A stretch of 55,723 bases of DNA from an uncultured Hydrogenophaga sp. (GCF_958439165.1 NZ_OY288125.1:1-55723), one strand, 5' to 3'; positions 42,720-52,056 are shown, counted from the first letter of the stretch. The notes: generated by a model from the letters alone, not told the origin. A program made the numbers and translations.

Positions 42720-43277
42720 ATGAAGACCCCGATCGTCCTCGCCCTGGCCGCACTGGCCGCCGCCGCCCTGCCCGCCCACGCCCGCAGCGTGGTGGTCAAC
42801 CAGGCGCTGACCGAGAAAGAAGTCCTGGCCGCCCAGCAGGGCTGGTGCAAGGCACTGGTGGACATCAGCACCACCGGCGCCCGCAACGGCCAGCCGGCCG
42901 CCAAGGCCCTGGCCGAGCAGGTGATCGACAGCGCCTACGGCTACCAGATGGGCGCCGTGCTGTTCAAACCGACCCTGACCACCAACCCCCAGACCTTCCG
43001 CACCACCCGTGCCGGTGCGCTGGCCTACTTCGTCGGCGGCGACGCTGCATTCCCGCAGGACACCGGCTTCGCCCTCAAGGGCTGGACCGGCTGCAAGGTG
43101 GAGAACGCCGGTCTGTTCCTGGCCGGCGACAGCGCCACCACCATGGGCAAGGTGCACCTGACCAACCGCGACGGCCAGACCACCACCGTGGACAAGACCT
43201 GGAAGTTCGTGAAGGACGACGCCGGCGCCCTGCGCATCGTGGCCCACCATTCATCGCTGGAGTACGCTGCCCGCTGA
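42720..43277 (+). CDS. Secreted protein resembling iota-class carbonic anhydrase (NTF2/SnoaL-like fold)
   Basis: A 185-residue protein with a signal peptide cut near residue 21 (AHA), so it is periplasmic or secreted. The mature part contains YGYQMGAVLFKPTL, YFVGGDAAFPQDTGFALKGW and TTVDKTWKFVKDD, and ends with HHSS at residues 176-179. This set resembles, from memory, the bacterial iota-carbonic anhydrases, whose hallmark is a C-terminal HHSS motif. Here HHSS is followed by LEY where LPY is more usual. Similar sequences are sometimes mislabelled phosphoribosyl-AMP cyclohydrolase. The ATG has AAGGAG seven bases upstream. It is divergent from a two-component operon and downstream of the 11-bp repeat array. 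Enzyme activity is inferred. Confidence 0.6.
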   Translation: MKTPIVLALAALAAAALPAHARSVVVNQALTEKEVLAAQQGWCKALVDISTTGARNGQPAAKALAEQVIDSAYGYQMGAVLFKPTLTTNPQTFRTTRAGALAYFVGGDAAFPQDTGFALKGWTGCKVENAGLFLAGDSATTMGKVHLTNRDGQTTTVDKTWKFVKDDAGALRIVAHHSSLEYAAR

Positions 43278-43299
43278 TTCCCCCGGTCCGGAGTGGCCG

Positions 43300-43336
43300 G
43301 AAAAAAGGCCCTGGCCGCGCAAGCAGCCAGGGCCTT
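43300..43336 (-). terminator. Terminator between icd and the secreted protein gene
   Basis: An 11-base stem (AAGGCCCTGGC with GCCAGGGCCTT) is followed on the minus strand by a T6 run, as needed to end icd. In the plus direction the tract after the stem is only TT, so it is weaker for the other gene. Confidence 0.85.
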
Positions 43337-43375
43337 GTCCGTGTGGCAGCCGGGCCAGCCCGGCTCACCGATACG

Positions 43376-44629
<1,254 letters not shown>

Positions 44630-44700
44630 GGAATCGGGTCTCCGGATGGTGCGGTGTGAGATCGGCTCGCTGCGCGGGGTTCGCGCCACGTCCGCTGAAA

Positions 44701-44717
44701 CATCATTTCACATGATG
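44701..44717. promoter_or_regulatory. Inverted repeat upstream of icd
   Basis: CATCAT and ATGATG form a perfect 6-base inverted repeat around TTCAC, between the divergent icd and DUF192 genes. Its symmetry and place in a 174-bp promoter region suggest an operator. No regulator can be named. Confidence 0.4.
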
Positions 44718-44803
44718 CGCAGCGTCGGATTTTAGCCCCACACACTGTAGCGGCCCTGACAGCAGGTGTCACCCGCTCGGCCGCCGGCGCTACGATCGGC
44801 GCC

Positions 44804-45283
44804 ATGCTGACCACCCACTCCCTTCGCTGGCTGCGCGCCCTGTTTCTGGCCGCGTTGCTGCCCGCCAGCCTGCCCCAAGCCCAAGCCCAGAACGACGGAA
44901 AGCCGCAGCTCGGTCTGCCGCGCGTGACCCTGTCGGCCGGCATGCACCGCATCGACGCGCAGGTGGCTGCCCAGCCCGAACAGCGCCAGATCGGACTGAT
45001 GCACCGGCGCGAGATGCCGGTGCACGAAGGCATGCTGTTCGTGTTCGAGCAGCCCGCCACCCAGTGCTTCTGGATGCGCAACACCCTCATACCGCTGACG
45101 GCCGCCTTCGTGGCCGATGACGGCCGCATCGTCAACCTGGTCGACATGCAGCCGCTGTCGGAGGCCAGCCACTGCTCCACGGAACCGGTGCGCTACGTGC
45201 TGGAGATGAACCAGGGCTGGTTTGCCAAGCGACGCATCACGGCAGGCTTCAAGTTGGCGGGACCGCCATTCGGCCAGCGCTGA
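44804..45283 (+). CDS. DUF192 family exported protein
   Basis: A 159-residue protein with a signal peptide cut near residue 28 (AQA) and a DUF192 domain: QRQIGLMHRREMPVHEGMLF, the FWMRNTLIPLTAAFV motif and VLEMNQGWFAKRRI. The family (structures exist, function not settled) is widely found as periplasmic or archaeal stand-alone proteins. A TACGAT element lies seven bases before the ATG, so the message might be leaderless. It converges with sodB, with a terminator between. Confidence 0.9.
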   Translation: MLTTHSLRWLRALFLAALLPASLPQAQAQNDGKPQLGLPRVTLSAGMHRIDAQVAAQPEQRQIGLMHRREMPVHEGMLFVFEQPATQCFWMRNTLIPLTAAFVADDGRIVNLVDMQPLSEASHCSTEPVRYVLEMNQGWFAKRRITAGFKLAGPPFGQR

Positions 45284-45304
45284 GTCGATCGCACGGCCCA
45301 TGAA

Positions 45305-45328
45305 AAAAGCGGCCCGCGGGCCGCTTTT
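45305..45328. terminator. Bidirectional terminator between DUF192 gene and sodB
   Basis: A perfect 24-base palindrome with GC-rich core flanked by A and T runs (A6 on one side, T4 on the other). It stands in the 67-bp gap between convergent genes. Confidence 0.88.
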
Positions 45329-45350
45329 CTGCTCGTCGGACCGACCGGGG

Positions 45351-45932
45351 TCAGGCGAAGTTCTTCTCGGCGAACGACCAGTTCACCAGCTTGTCGAAGA
45401 AGGTCTCGACAAACTTCGGACGCATGTTCCGGTAGTCGATGTAGTAGGCGTGTTCCCACACGTCCACGGTCAGCAGGGCCTTGTCGGCGGTGGTCAGCGG
45501 GGTGCCGGCTGCGCCGGTGTTGACGATGTCGACCGAACCGTCGGCCTTCTTCACAAGCCAGGTCCAGCCGGAGCCGAAGTTGCCCACGGCGCTCTTGACG
45601 AAGGCTTCGCGGAAGGCGGCGTAGCTGCCCCACTTGGCATTGATGGCTGCAGCCAGGGTGCCGGTGGGCTCACCGCCGCCGTTGGGCTTCATGCAGTTCC
45701 AGAAGAAGGTGTGGTTCCAGATCTGGGCTGCGTTGTTGTAGATGCCGCCGCTCGACTGCTTGATGATGGACTCCAGGTCCATGCTCTCGAACTCGGTGCC
45801 CTTCTGCAGGTTGTTGAGGTTGACCACGTAGGCGTTGTGGTGCTTGCCGTGGTGGAACTCCAGGGTCTCGCGGCTGTAGTGCGGGGCCAGATCGTCCAGA
45901 CCGTAGGGCAATGCGGGCAGGGTATGTTCCAT
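45351..45932 (-). CDS. sodB: Superoxide dismutase, Fe type
   Basis: Converts superoxide to oxygen and hydrogen peroxide in the cytosol. The 193-residue protein has metal ligands H27, H74, D157 and H161 (DVWEHAYY). The AAQIWNHTFFW motif places Gln at the Fe-type position, which favours iron over manganese. The ATG at 45932 has GAGGA upstream and gives the canonical MEHTLPALPY. A TACAAT element at 45978-45973 on the minus strand may be its -10. The frame upstream is open inside xseA but has no relevance. Confidence 0.96.
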   Translation of the reverse strand: MEHTLPALPYGLDDLAPHYSRETLEFHHGKHHNAYVVNLNNLQKGTEFESMDLESIIKQSSGGIYNNAAQIWNHTFFWNCMKPNGGGEPTGTLAAAINAKWGSYAAFREAFVKSAVGNFGSGWTWLVKKADGSVDIVNTGAAGTPLTTADKALLTVDVWEHAYYIDYRNMRPKFVETFFDKLVNWSFAEKNFA

Positions 45933-46027
45933 GGGGATGTCCTCTTCGATGATGTTGGCAGGGGAAGCCGGCATTGTAGGCAGCGCGCGTGACGCTGCCG
46001 CGAGCAGGGTTGTTGCGCCCGGCGGGG

Positions 46028-47317
46028 TCAGCGGCCGACCAGTTCGGCCTCCCCGTCGGCCAGCCTGGCCCGCACCGGCTGACCCGGCGCAATGTCGGCC
46101 GCCCGGGTGATGGCATGCCCCTGGTCGTCGGTCAGCCAGGCATAGCCGCGCTCCAGCACCAGTTTCGGATCGAGCAGCGACAAGGCCATCTGGCTGCGCT
46201 GCACCCGTTGCTGGCGCGCCAGCAGATCGCGCTGCAGGGCGACCGGCAGCCGCTGTGCCAGCAGCTCCAGCCGCTGCCCGGACTGCGTGGTGCTGCGCAC
46301 CAGCCCCTGTTTCAGGCGGGCCTGCAACCGGTCGAGCTGCAGGGTGGCCTGGTGAAGCCGGGTCGAAGGTCTGCCCAGGCGCTGCGCCAGCCAGTCCATG
46401 CGCTGGCCGCGCTGGTCCAGCGACTGGTGAACCGCATCCCGCAGGCGTTCCTCGATGTAGGCCAGCTCGCCCAGCCGCTGCTCCAGCGAAGGCGCGCACA
46501 GCTCGGCCGCAGCCGTGGGCGTGGGCGCCCGCAGATCGGCCACGAAGTCGGCCAGGGTGAAGTCGGTTTCGTGCCCGACACCGCAGACCACGGGCATGGG
46601 AGCCCGGGCCAGGGTCCGGACGACCCCGGGGTCGTTGAACGACCACAGGTCTTCCAGCGAGCCACCGCCGCGGACCACCAGCAGCACGTCGCAGGCCAGA
46701 GGGCTGCCGTGCAGGGCGTAGGCTCGCTCCAGCGCCGCAACCAGTTCGGCCGGCGCCTGCGCGCCCTGGACCGAAGCCGGGAACAGCAGCACCGGAATGT
46801 GCGGCACCCGCCGGCGCAGCGCAGTGGCCACATCGCGCAAGGCCGCGGCACCCAGCGAGGTCACCACACCGATGCGGCGCGGCTGGGTCGGCAGCGGGCG
46901 CTTGCGGGCGGCGTCGAACAGCCCTTCGGCTTCCAGCTGCGCCTTCAGGAGCAGGAATTGCTCGAAAAGCGCCCCCTGCCCTGCGGGCTGCAACTCGTCC
47001 ACGATCAGCTGCAGGTCGCCCCGGGGGCCATAGACGTCGAGCTTGCCCCGGGCCACCACCCGTTGACCATCCCGCGGCGCAAAGCTCAGCTGGTCGGCCG
47101 CACGCCGGAACATGGCACAGCGCACCTGGCCGGTGTCGTCCTTGAGCGAGAAGTAACAATGACCGCTCGCCGCGCGGGAGAAGCCGGATATCTCGCCTTG
47201 CACCGCAACCGGGTTGAAGCGCGCGGCCAGAGCGTCCGCAATCGCACGCATCAGCGGGCCAACGGCCCACACACGGCCGCCAGATTCGGGCGCCGCGGCT
47301 TCGATTCCGGCATTCAC
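46028..47317 (-). CDS. xseA: Exodeoxyribonuclease VII large subunit
   Basis: Large subunit of the single-strand-specific exonuclease VII; it needs XseB, which is not in the window. From the GTG at 47317 it has 429 residues. The OB-fold N-domain shows PVAVQGEISGFSRAASGHCYFSL and VDELQPAGQGALF. The catalytic domain has RIGVVTSLGAAALRD, VVRGGGSLEDLWSFND and PVVCGVGHETDFTLADF, then a long helical coiled-coil part and a beta-barrel end. The frame stays open to 47395, where only a TTG is available. The start is uncertain within about 80 bp. Confidence 0.93.
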   Translation of the reverse strand: MNAGIEAAAPESGGRVWAVGPLMRAIADALAARFNPVAVQGEISGFSRAASGHCYFSLKDDTGQVRCAMFRRAADQLSFAPRDGQRVVARGKLDVYGPRGDLQLIVDELQPAGQGALFEQFLLLKAQLEAEGLFDAARKRPLPTQPRRIGVVTSLGAAALRDVATALRRRVPHIPVLLFPASVQGAQAPAELVAALERAYALHGSPLACDVLLVVRGGGSLEDLWSFNDPGVVRTLARAPMPVVCGVGHETDFTLADFVADLRAPTPTAAAELCAPSLEQRLGELAYIEERLRDAVHQSLDQRGQRMDWLAQRLGRPSTRLHQATLQLDRLQARLKQGLVRSTTQSGQRLELLAQRLPVALQRDLLARQQRVQRSQMALSLLDPKLVLERGYAWLTDDQGHAITRAADIAPGQPVRARLADGEAELVGR

Positions 47318-47417
47318 CGGGGTTTTGAGGGGAAATCTGTCCACAAGCCGCTTTCTGTCTGGGTTTTCCGGACAACACCGCCGCGGGTGGTCCAAAGGCC
47401 GCCAGATCGTTGATTTG

Positions 47418-47448
47418 TGAGCACTTTAAGTTGCTCAATTCATGAGCA
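47418..47448. promoter_or_regulatory. Candidate operator: TGAGCA-N8-TGCTCA plus a third half-site
   Basis: A palindrome with 6-base arms occupies 47418-47437, with a TTAA centre. A further TGAGCA lies at 47443-47448, 25 bp from the first. The layout suggests a dimeric regulator with an added half-site acting on xseA, exbB or both. The regulator is unknown. Confidence 0.5.
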
Positions 47449-47511
47449 GATCATGCCATCGTGAGGAATGGCGGGAGGCCGCGCGGATACCCCGAGCGCT
47501 TCTCCACAAAG

Positions 47512-47520
47512 TTATCCACA
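47512..47520 (+). promoter_or_regulatory. DnaA box (perfect TTATCCACA)
   Basis: The 9-mer matches the consensus DnaA box exactly. A related TGTCCACAA lies on the same strand near 47337-47346. A single strong box between genes may titrate DnaA or tune transcription of exbB; it does not by itself make an origin. Confidence 0.55.
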
Positions 47521-47624
47521 GAAACGGTGGGTAGGACGCCGGCCAGTCCCGGCTGGCAAACGGTACGCCATAATCCGCCGGTCGCCCGTTCGCCGCGCTT
47601 GCGGCACCTGCCTGGAGCCCCGTT

Positions 47625-48266
47625 TTGCTGTCCATCATCCAAGCCGCCGGCTGGCCGATCTGGCCCCTGATCGCGTGTTCCGTCATCGGTCTGGCGCTCA
47701 TCGTGGAGCGCTTCCTCAGCCTCAAGACCGCCAAGGTGATTCCACCCAAGCTGCTGGACGAAGCCATCATGGTTTCGCGCAACGGCGTGCCGGGCTCCGA
47801 CGTGGTGGCCCAGCTGGAGCAGAACTCCGCTCTGGGGGCCGTGCTGGCCAGCGGGTTCCGCGCCGTGCACGCCAACCCGCGGGTCAGCGAGGACGACCTG
47901 CGCGCCAGCCTGGAAGGCACCGGGCGCCTGGTGGCAGCCCGGCTGCAGCGCTACCTGGGCGCCCTGGCCACCATCGCCTCGGCAGCGCCGCTGCTGGGCC
48001 TGCTGGGCACGGTGATCGGCATGATCGAGATCTTCGGATCGCAGGCGGGCGACGGGCTGGGCGTGGTGCCCGGCGGCGGCAACCCGGGACAACTGGCCCA
48101 CGGCATCTCGATCGCGCTCTACAACACGGCCTTCGGTCTGATCGTGGCCATTCCGGCGCTGATCTTCTGGCGCTATTTCCGCTCGCGGGTGGACGACTAC
48201 CTGCTGGCCATGGAAGTTGCCGCCGACCGCTTTGCCCGGCATCTGCTGACCCTGCGCAAGGCCTGA
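47625..48266 (+). CDS. exbB: ExbB/MotA/TolQ-family proton channel protein
   Basis: Inner-membrane subunit that, with ExbD, turns proton flow into force for TonB-dependent transport. The 213-residue protein has three hydrophobic segments (about 8-27, 110-135, 160-182) and the family signatures AAPLLGLLGTVIGMIEIF and GISIALYNTAFGLIVAIPAL. TolQ is the alternative, but the next gene and the operon favour ExbB. Start is a TTG at 47625 with GGAG upstream. exbD begins one base after the stop. TonB itself is not here. Confidence 0.9.
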   Translation: MLSIIQAAGWPIWPLIACSVIGLALIVERFLSLKTAKVIPPKLLDEAIMVSRNGVPGSDVVAQLEQNSALGAVLASGFRAVHANPRVSEDDLRASLEGTGRLVAARLQRYLGALATIASAAPLLGLLGTVIGMIEIFGSQAGDGLGVVPGGGNPGQLAHGISIALYNTAFGLIVAIPALIFWRYFRSRVDDYLLAMEVAADRFARHLLTLRKA

Positions 48267-48267
48267 C

Positions 48268-48705
48268 ATGAACTTCCGTCCCGGCACCCGCGACGAGCCC
48301 GAGATCAACCTGATCCCGTTCATCGACATCCTGCTGGTCGTCCTGATCTTCCTGGTGCTGACCACGACCTACAGCAAGTACACCGAGCTGCAGGTCAACC
48401 TGCCCACCGCAGACGCTGAAAAGCCCCAGTCGAATCCGCGGGAGGTGGTGGTGTCGGTCGGTGCCGATGGCCGCTTCGCAGTCAACCGCCTCGTGCTGGA
48501 TGCCGGGGCTGTGGACACCCTGGTGGCCGCCATCGGCGAAGCCGCCCAGGACGACCGCGAGGCCATGGTGATCATCAGCGCCGACGCGGCCGCCAGCCAC
48601 CAGGCGGTCATCAACGTGATGGATGCCGCCCGGCGCGCCGGGCTCTCGCGCATCACCTTCGCCACCCAGCAGGGTGGTGCCGGCAAGGCCCGTGCACGAC
48701 CCTGA
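48268..48705 (+). CDS. exbD: ExbD/TolR-family biopolymer transport protein
   Basis: A 145-residue partner of ExbB with a short cytosolic N-terminus (NFRPGTRDEPEINLIPFIDI), one membrane helix (DILLVVLIFLVLTT) and a periplasmic domain. The Asp in the helix, in the FID motif, is the proton-carrying residue of this family. The NLIPFIDILLV segment is highly conserved. ExbD and TolR are hard to separate from sequence alone. The gene overlaps lpxK by about 14 bases if the proposed lpxK start is right. Confidence 0.9.
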   Translation: MNFRPGTRDEPEINLIPFIDILLVVLIFLVLTTTYSKYTELQVNLPTADAEKPQSNPREVVVSVGADGRFAVNRLVLDAGAVDTLVAAIGEAAQDDREAMVIISADAAASHQAVINVMDAARRAGLSRITFATQQGGAGKARARP

Positions 48706-49783
48706 CGGCGGGTCGCCTGCAGCCGGCCAGGCCCGGCGCGAACAGCGCTGGCGCCGGATGGCCGGCAGCCGGGCCTGGCCCGCTCCTCTGTGGCTGCCGC
48801 TGGCGTGGCTGTACGGGCTGCTGATCGGCCTGCGTCACCGGCTCTTCAGCCTGGGCTGGCTCCATGCCGAATGCATGCCGGTGCCGGTACTGGTGGTGGG
48901 CAACCTGGTGGTCGGCGGCGCCGGCAAGACACCGGCCACCATCGCCCTCGTCCAGCACCTTCGGCGCCAAGGCTGGAAACCCGGCGTGATTTCTCGCGGC
49001 CACGGCCGTTCAGGCAGCGGTGTGCTGCCGGTGACGTCCGACTCCTCGGCCGCAGCAGCGGGCGACGAACCTCTGCTGATCGCCCGGCGCACCGGGGTGC
49101 CGGTGTTTGTGGCCGCGCGGCGTGCCGATGCAGGCCTGGCGCTGCTGCAGGCACATCCCGACACCGATGTGCTGGTCTGTGACGACGGTCTGCAGCATCT
49201 GGCGCTGCAAGCCACGGTGCGGCTGGCCGTGTTCGATGACCGCGGGATCGGCAACGGCTGGCTGCTGCCGGCGGGATTGCTGCGGGAACACTGGCCACCC
49301 CGGGGGGCCCAACCCCGGCCGGATCTGGTCTGGCAGCAGACATCCGGGCTTGCAGCCCGGCAGGTTCCTTCCGCCGGGCAACCGGTCTGGCGCGTGGGGC
49401 GTCGGCTGGCCACCCTTGCCGTGAACGCCGACGGCCATGAGCGCCCCCTGGCGGACTTCGCCGGCCAGCCGGTGCGGGCCCTGGCCGGCATTGCCCGCCC
49501 CGAAGTGTTCTTCGACATGCTGAACACCGCCGGCGTGCACCCCCGGCAGCGCATTGCCCTGCCCGACCATGCCGGGGCCGGAGCCATGCAACAGGCGCTG
49601 GGCAGTGATGACCTCACGCCCGTGATCTGCACGGAAAAGGACCTGGCCAAGCTCGCCGGTCTTGAGCTTCCCTGTCCGGTGTGGGCGGTGCCGCTGGAGC
49701 TGGACATTCCGCCCGAAGCCCTGACCGCGCTGGACGCTGCCCTGTCGCCCTATCATCCGGGCCATGGACACCAAATTGCTTGA
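48692..49783 (+). CDS. lpxK: Tetraacyldisaccharide 4'-kinase
   Basis: Phosphorylates the 4'-position of the lipid A disaccharide precursor with ATP at the inner membrane. The 363-residue protein has a membrane-associated N-terminal helix (LWLPLAWLYGLLIGL), an unusual P-loop in VVGNLVVGGAGKTPATIAL, and the ISRGHGRSG motif. VLVCDDGLQH is the Walker B-like region with the catalytic Asp. Start is uncertain: the GTG at 48692 has AAGG upstream and overlaps exbD; other GTG codons are near. The ycaR gene begins inside its last 20 bases. Confidence 0.94.
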   Translation: MHDPDGGSPAAGQARREQRWRRMAGSRAWPAPLWLPLAWLYGLLIGLRHRLFSLGWLHAECMPVPVLVVGNLVVGGAGKTPATIALVQHLRRQGWKPGVISRGHGRSGSGVLPVTSDSSAAAAGDEPLLIARRTGVPVFVAARRADAGLALLQAHPDTDVLVCDDGLQHLALQATVRLAVFDDRGIGNGWLLPAGLLREHWPPRGAQPRPDLVWQQTSGLAARQVPSAGQPVWRVGRRLATLAVNADGHERPLADFAGQPVRALAGIARPEVFFDMLNTAGVHPRQRIALPDHAGAGAMQQALGSDDLTPVICTEKDLAKLAGLELPCPVWAVPLELDIPPEALTALDAALSPYHPGHGHQIA

Positions 49784-49970
49784 ACTGCTCGTCTGCCCGG
49801 TCACCAAGGGCCCGTTGAGCTTCGACCGCGAACGCCAGGAACTCATCTCCCGCCCGGCCCGCCTCGCCTACCCGGTGCGCGACGGCATTCCGGTGCTGCT
49901 CGAGCACGAGGCCCGGACCCTGTCGGACGAGGAACTCGCCCGGCCCAGTACCCCTGCACCGCTCGGCTGA
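49764..49970 (+). CDS. ycaR: Trm112/UPF0434 family protein YcaR
   Basis: A 68-residue protein of the Trm112-like family with the N-terminal LLELLVCPVTKGPL and a middle ARLAYPVRDGIPVLL. Only one of the usual zinc-ligand cysteines (C11) is retained. Between lpxK and kdsB it is nearly always found in proteobacteria, but no biochemical role is firmly assigned. It overlaps lpxK by 20 bases and kdsB starts one base after its stop. Confidence 0.93.
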   Translation: MDTKLLELLVCPVTKGPLSFDRERQELISRPARLAYPVRDGIPVLLEHEARTLSDEELARPSTPAPLG

Positions 49971-49971
49971 G

Positions 49972-50754
49972 ATGACCGCTTCGGCCTTCACCGTGCTGAT
50001 TCCGGCACGGATGCGCTCGACCCGGCTGCCCGACAAACCGCTGGCCGACATCGCCGGGATCCCCATGGTGGTGCGGGTGGCGCAGCGCGCTGCCACCAGC
50101 CAGGCCAGCCGCTGCGTGGTGGCTGCCGACGATCAGCGCATCGTGGATGCCTGCAGTCAGCATGGCGTGCACGCCGTGCTGACGCGGGACGACCATCCCA
50201 GCGGCAGCGACCGCCTGGCCGAAGCCTGCACCCTGCTGGACCTGCCCGACGATGCGGTGGTGGTGAACGTCCAGGGCGACGAACCCCTGATCGACCCGGC
50301 CCTGATCGACGCCGTGGCCACCGAACTGCACCGCCGCCCCGACTGCGTGATGAGCACTGCCGCACACGCCATCGACCGGCACGAGGACTGGATCAACCCG
50401 AACGTGGTCAAGGTGGTGACCGACCGCGATGGCACCGCCCTGTACTTCAGCCGCGCACCGCTGCCCTGGTGGCGCGATGCACCGGCCACCCCGACGCTGC
50501 CTTCGCCGGCCCCGCTCCGGCACGTGGGCATCTATGGCTACCGAGCCGGATTCCTGCGCGGCTTTCCGCGGCTGGCGCCCTCCCCGCAGGAACAGCTGGA
50601 ATCGCTCGAGCAGCTGCGCGTGCTGTGGCACGGCGGCCGCATTTCGGTGCACATCAGTGCCCATGCACCAGGGCCTGGCGTGGACACGCCGCAGGACCTC
50701 GACCGGGTGCGGCAACTGCTGAAAACCCCGGGCGCAATACCCCCCCTTCCGTAA
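49972..50754 (+). CDS. kdsB: 3-deoxy-manno-octulosonate cytidylyltransferase
   Basis: Activates KDO as CMP-KDO for LPS inner core synthesis. The 260-residue protein has the nucleotidyltransferase start IPARMRSTRLPDKPLADIAG, VVAADDQRI, the HPSGSDRLAEA motif, and the Mg-binding VNVQGDEPLIDP. Near the end, DTPQDLDRVR is normal for KdsB. With lpxK it places this operon in LPS synthesis. The 115 bp before adk contain a possible -10 (TATCCT). Confidence 0.97.
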   Translation: MTASAFTVLIPARMRSTRLPDKPLADIAGIPMVVRVAQRAATSQASRCVVAADDQRIVDACSQHGVHAVLTRDDHPSGSDRLAEACTLLDLPDDAVVVNVQGDEPLIDPALIDAVATELHRRPDCVMSTAAHAIDRHEDWINPNVVKVVTDRDGTALYFSRAPLPWWRDAPATPTLPSPAPLRHVGIYGYRAGFLRGFPRLAPSPQEQLESLEQLRVLWHGGRISVHISAHAPGPGVDTPQDLDRVRQLLKTPGAIPPLP

Positions 50755-50869
50755 GCTGGCACCACGGCGGGGCATGCTATCCTCGCCGCGCTGTCCCGGT
50801 GCCCACGCCCGGGGTGCTGTCGCGCGCCAGACGCGGCCACACCACTGAACATTCTGCAAAAGGAAAACG

Positions 50870-51526
50870 ATGAGACTCATCCTGTTGGGCGCACCGGGTG
50901 CCGGCAAAGGAACACAAGCCACGTTCATCTGCCAGAAATACGGCATTCCCCAGATCTCGACCGGTGACATGCTGCGTGCCGCCGTCAAGGCCGGCACCCC
51001 GCTGGGCCTGCAGGCCAAGGCCGTGATGGAGTCGGGCGGGCTGGTCAGCGACGACCTGATCATCAACCTGGTCAAGGAACGCATTGCACAGGCCGACTGC
51101 GCCAACGGATTCCTGTTCGACGGTTTCCCCCGCACCATTCCCCAGGCCGACGCCATGAAGGCTGCCGGCGTCAAGCTGGACTTCGTGCTGGAGATCGATG
51201 TGCCCTTCGACGCCATCATCGAGCGCATGAGCGGCCGCCGCTCGCACCCGGCCTCGGGTCGTACCTACCACGTCAAGTTCAATCCGCCCAAGGTGCATGG
51301 CGTGGACGACGTGACCGGCGAACCCCTGATCCAGCGTGAGGACGACAAGGAAGAAACCGTCAAGAAGCGTCTGGACGTCTACAGCGCCCAGACCCGTCCC
51401 CTGGTGGACTACTACAGCGGCTGGGCCAAGGCCGACCCGGCTGCCGCGCCGAAGTACCGCGCCATCAGCGGCATCGGCTCGGTCGACGAGATCACGTCGC
51501 GCGCGATGCAGGCCCTCTCGGCCTGA
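50870..51526 (+). CDS. adk: Adenylate kinase
   Basis: Interconverts ATP, AMP and ADP. The 218-residue protein has the P-loop GAPGAGKGTQ at residues 7-16, the AMP site STGDMLRAAVKAG, FLFDGFPRT, and the long LID region with SGRTYHVKFNPPKVHGVDD. The LID has no zinc cysteines, as usual for Gram-negative enzymes. AAGGA lies eight bases before the ATG. It converges with a DUF6152 gene 25 bp away. Confidence 0.98.
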   Translation: MRLILLGAPGAGKGTQATFICQKYGIPQISTGDMLRAAVKAGTPLGLQAKAVMESGGLVSDDLIINLVKERIAQADCANGFLFDGFPRTIPQADAMKAAGVKLDFVLEIDVPFDAIIERMSGRRSHPASGRTYHVKFNPPKVHGVDDVTGEPLIQREDDKEETVKKRLDVYSAQTRPLVDYYSGWAKADPAAAPKYRAISGIGSVDEITSRAMQALSA

Positions 51527-51551
51527 CAACCCGCAGCGGTTCGGCCTGCGC

Positions 51552-52037
51552 TCAGGCGGGGCTGGACCGCAAACCCACGACGCGACCGTCGTGGAACACG
51601 TATTCCGCACGCAGCAGTGCGGCGCCTTTTTCGTCGGTGAACGTGAACCCGACGACCGCGACCTGTGCGCCCACCGGCACCTCGACCATCTGCCACTGCT
51701 GCAGGCGGAACAGCGGTGCCAGCTCCACCTCCCACCGACGATCGCTGCGGCGCGGCAACGTGGTCCGGGCCAGCAGGGCCGGGCCATCCACCCCTGCCTG
51801 CTGGGCAGGCAACGGCCGGCGGGCCAGATCGGCCGGCAGTGCCAGCTTTTCGGGCAGCTCCAGCACCAGCTCGGCATGCGGATTGCGCCACCGCACCTCG
51901 GCCACCCGGCCTTCCAGGTAGATGGGTCGGTTCTGGTCGAAGCTGCTCCAGCCGTGGTGGGCCCAGGCGGGGAGCGTGATGCCGGCAGAGCCGGAGGCCA
52001 GCGTGGCCAGGAGCAGGTCGCGTCGTTGCAGGTTCAT
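51552..52037 (-). CDS. DUF6152 family exported protein
   Basis: A 161-residue protein with an N-terminal signal of twin-arginine look (LQRRDLLLATLASG) and a mature N-terminus AHHGWSSFDQNRPIYLEG, the signature of DUF6152. The rest is beta-rich: VAEVRWRNPHAELVLELP, VPVGAQVAVVGFTF and EYVFHDGRVVGL. The HHGW and RNPH histidines could bind metal; that is speculation. Function is unknown. The ATG at 52037 gives a proper signal; the upstream open part overlaps the next gene. It is paired with a small membrane protein gene 19 bp upstream. Confidence 0.82.
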   Translation of the reverse strand: MNLQRRDLLLATLASGSAGITLPAWAHHGWSSFDQNRPIYLEGRVAEVRWRNPHAELVLELPEKLALPADLARRPLPAQQAGVDGPALLARTTLPRRSDRRWEVELAPLFRLQQWQMVEVPVGAQVAVVGFTFTDEKGAALLRAEYVFHDGRVVGLRSSPA

Positions 52038-52056
52038 GCGGAAGTCCTTGGGGAGG

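Larger units (their letters stand above)
47318..47624. other. Intergenic region xseA / exbB (307 bp) with palindrome and DnaA box
   Basis: No gene was found here. The region separates divergent xseA and exbB. It contains a TGAGCA-N8-TGCTCA palindrome, a third TGAGCA half-site, and a perfect DnaA box, each listed separately. AT content is higher between 47400 and 47450 than in the rest of the region, so promoters are likely there. Confidence 0.6.

Noticed and set aside
45933..47438. Upstream extension of the sodB frame through xseA
   Set aside because: SodB has its canonical N-terminus at 45932 with a good ribosome-binding site; the extension reads through another gene in a different frame.
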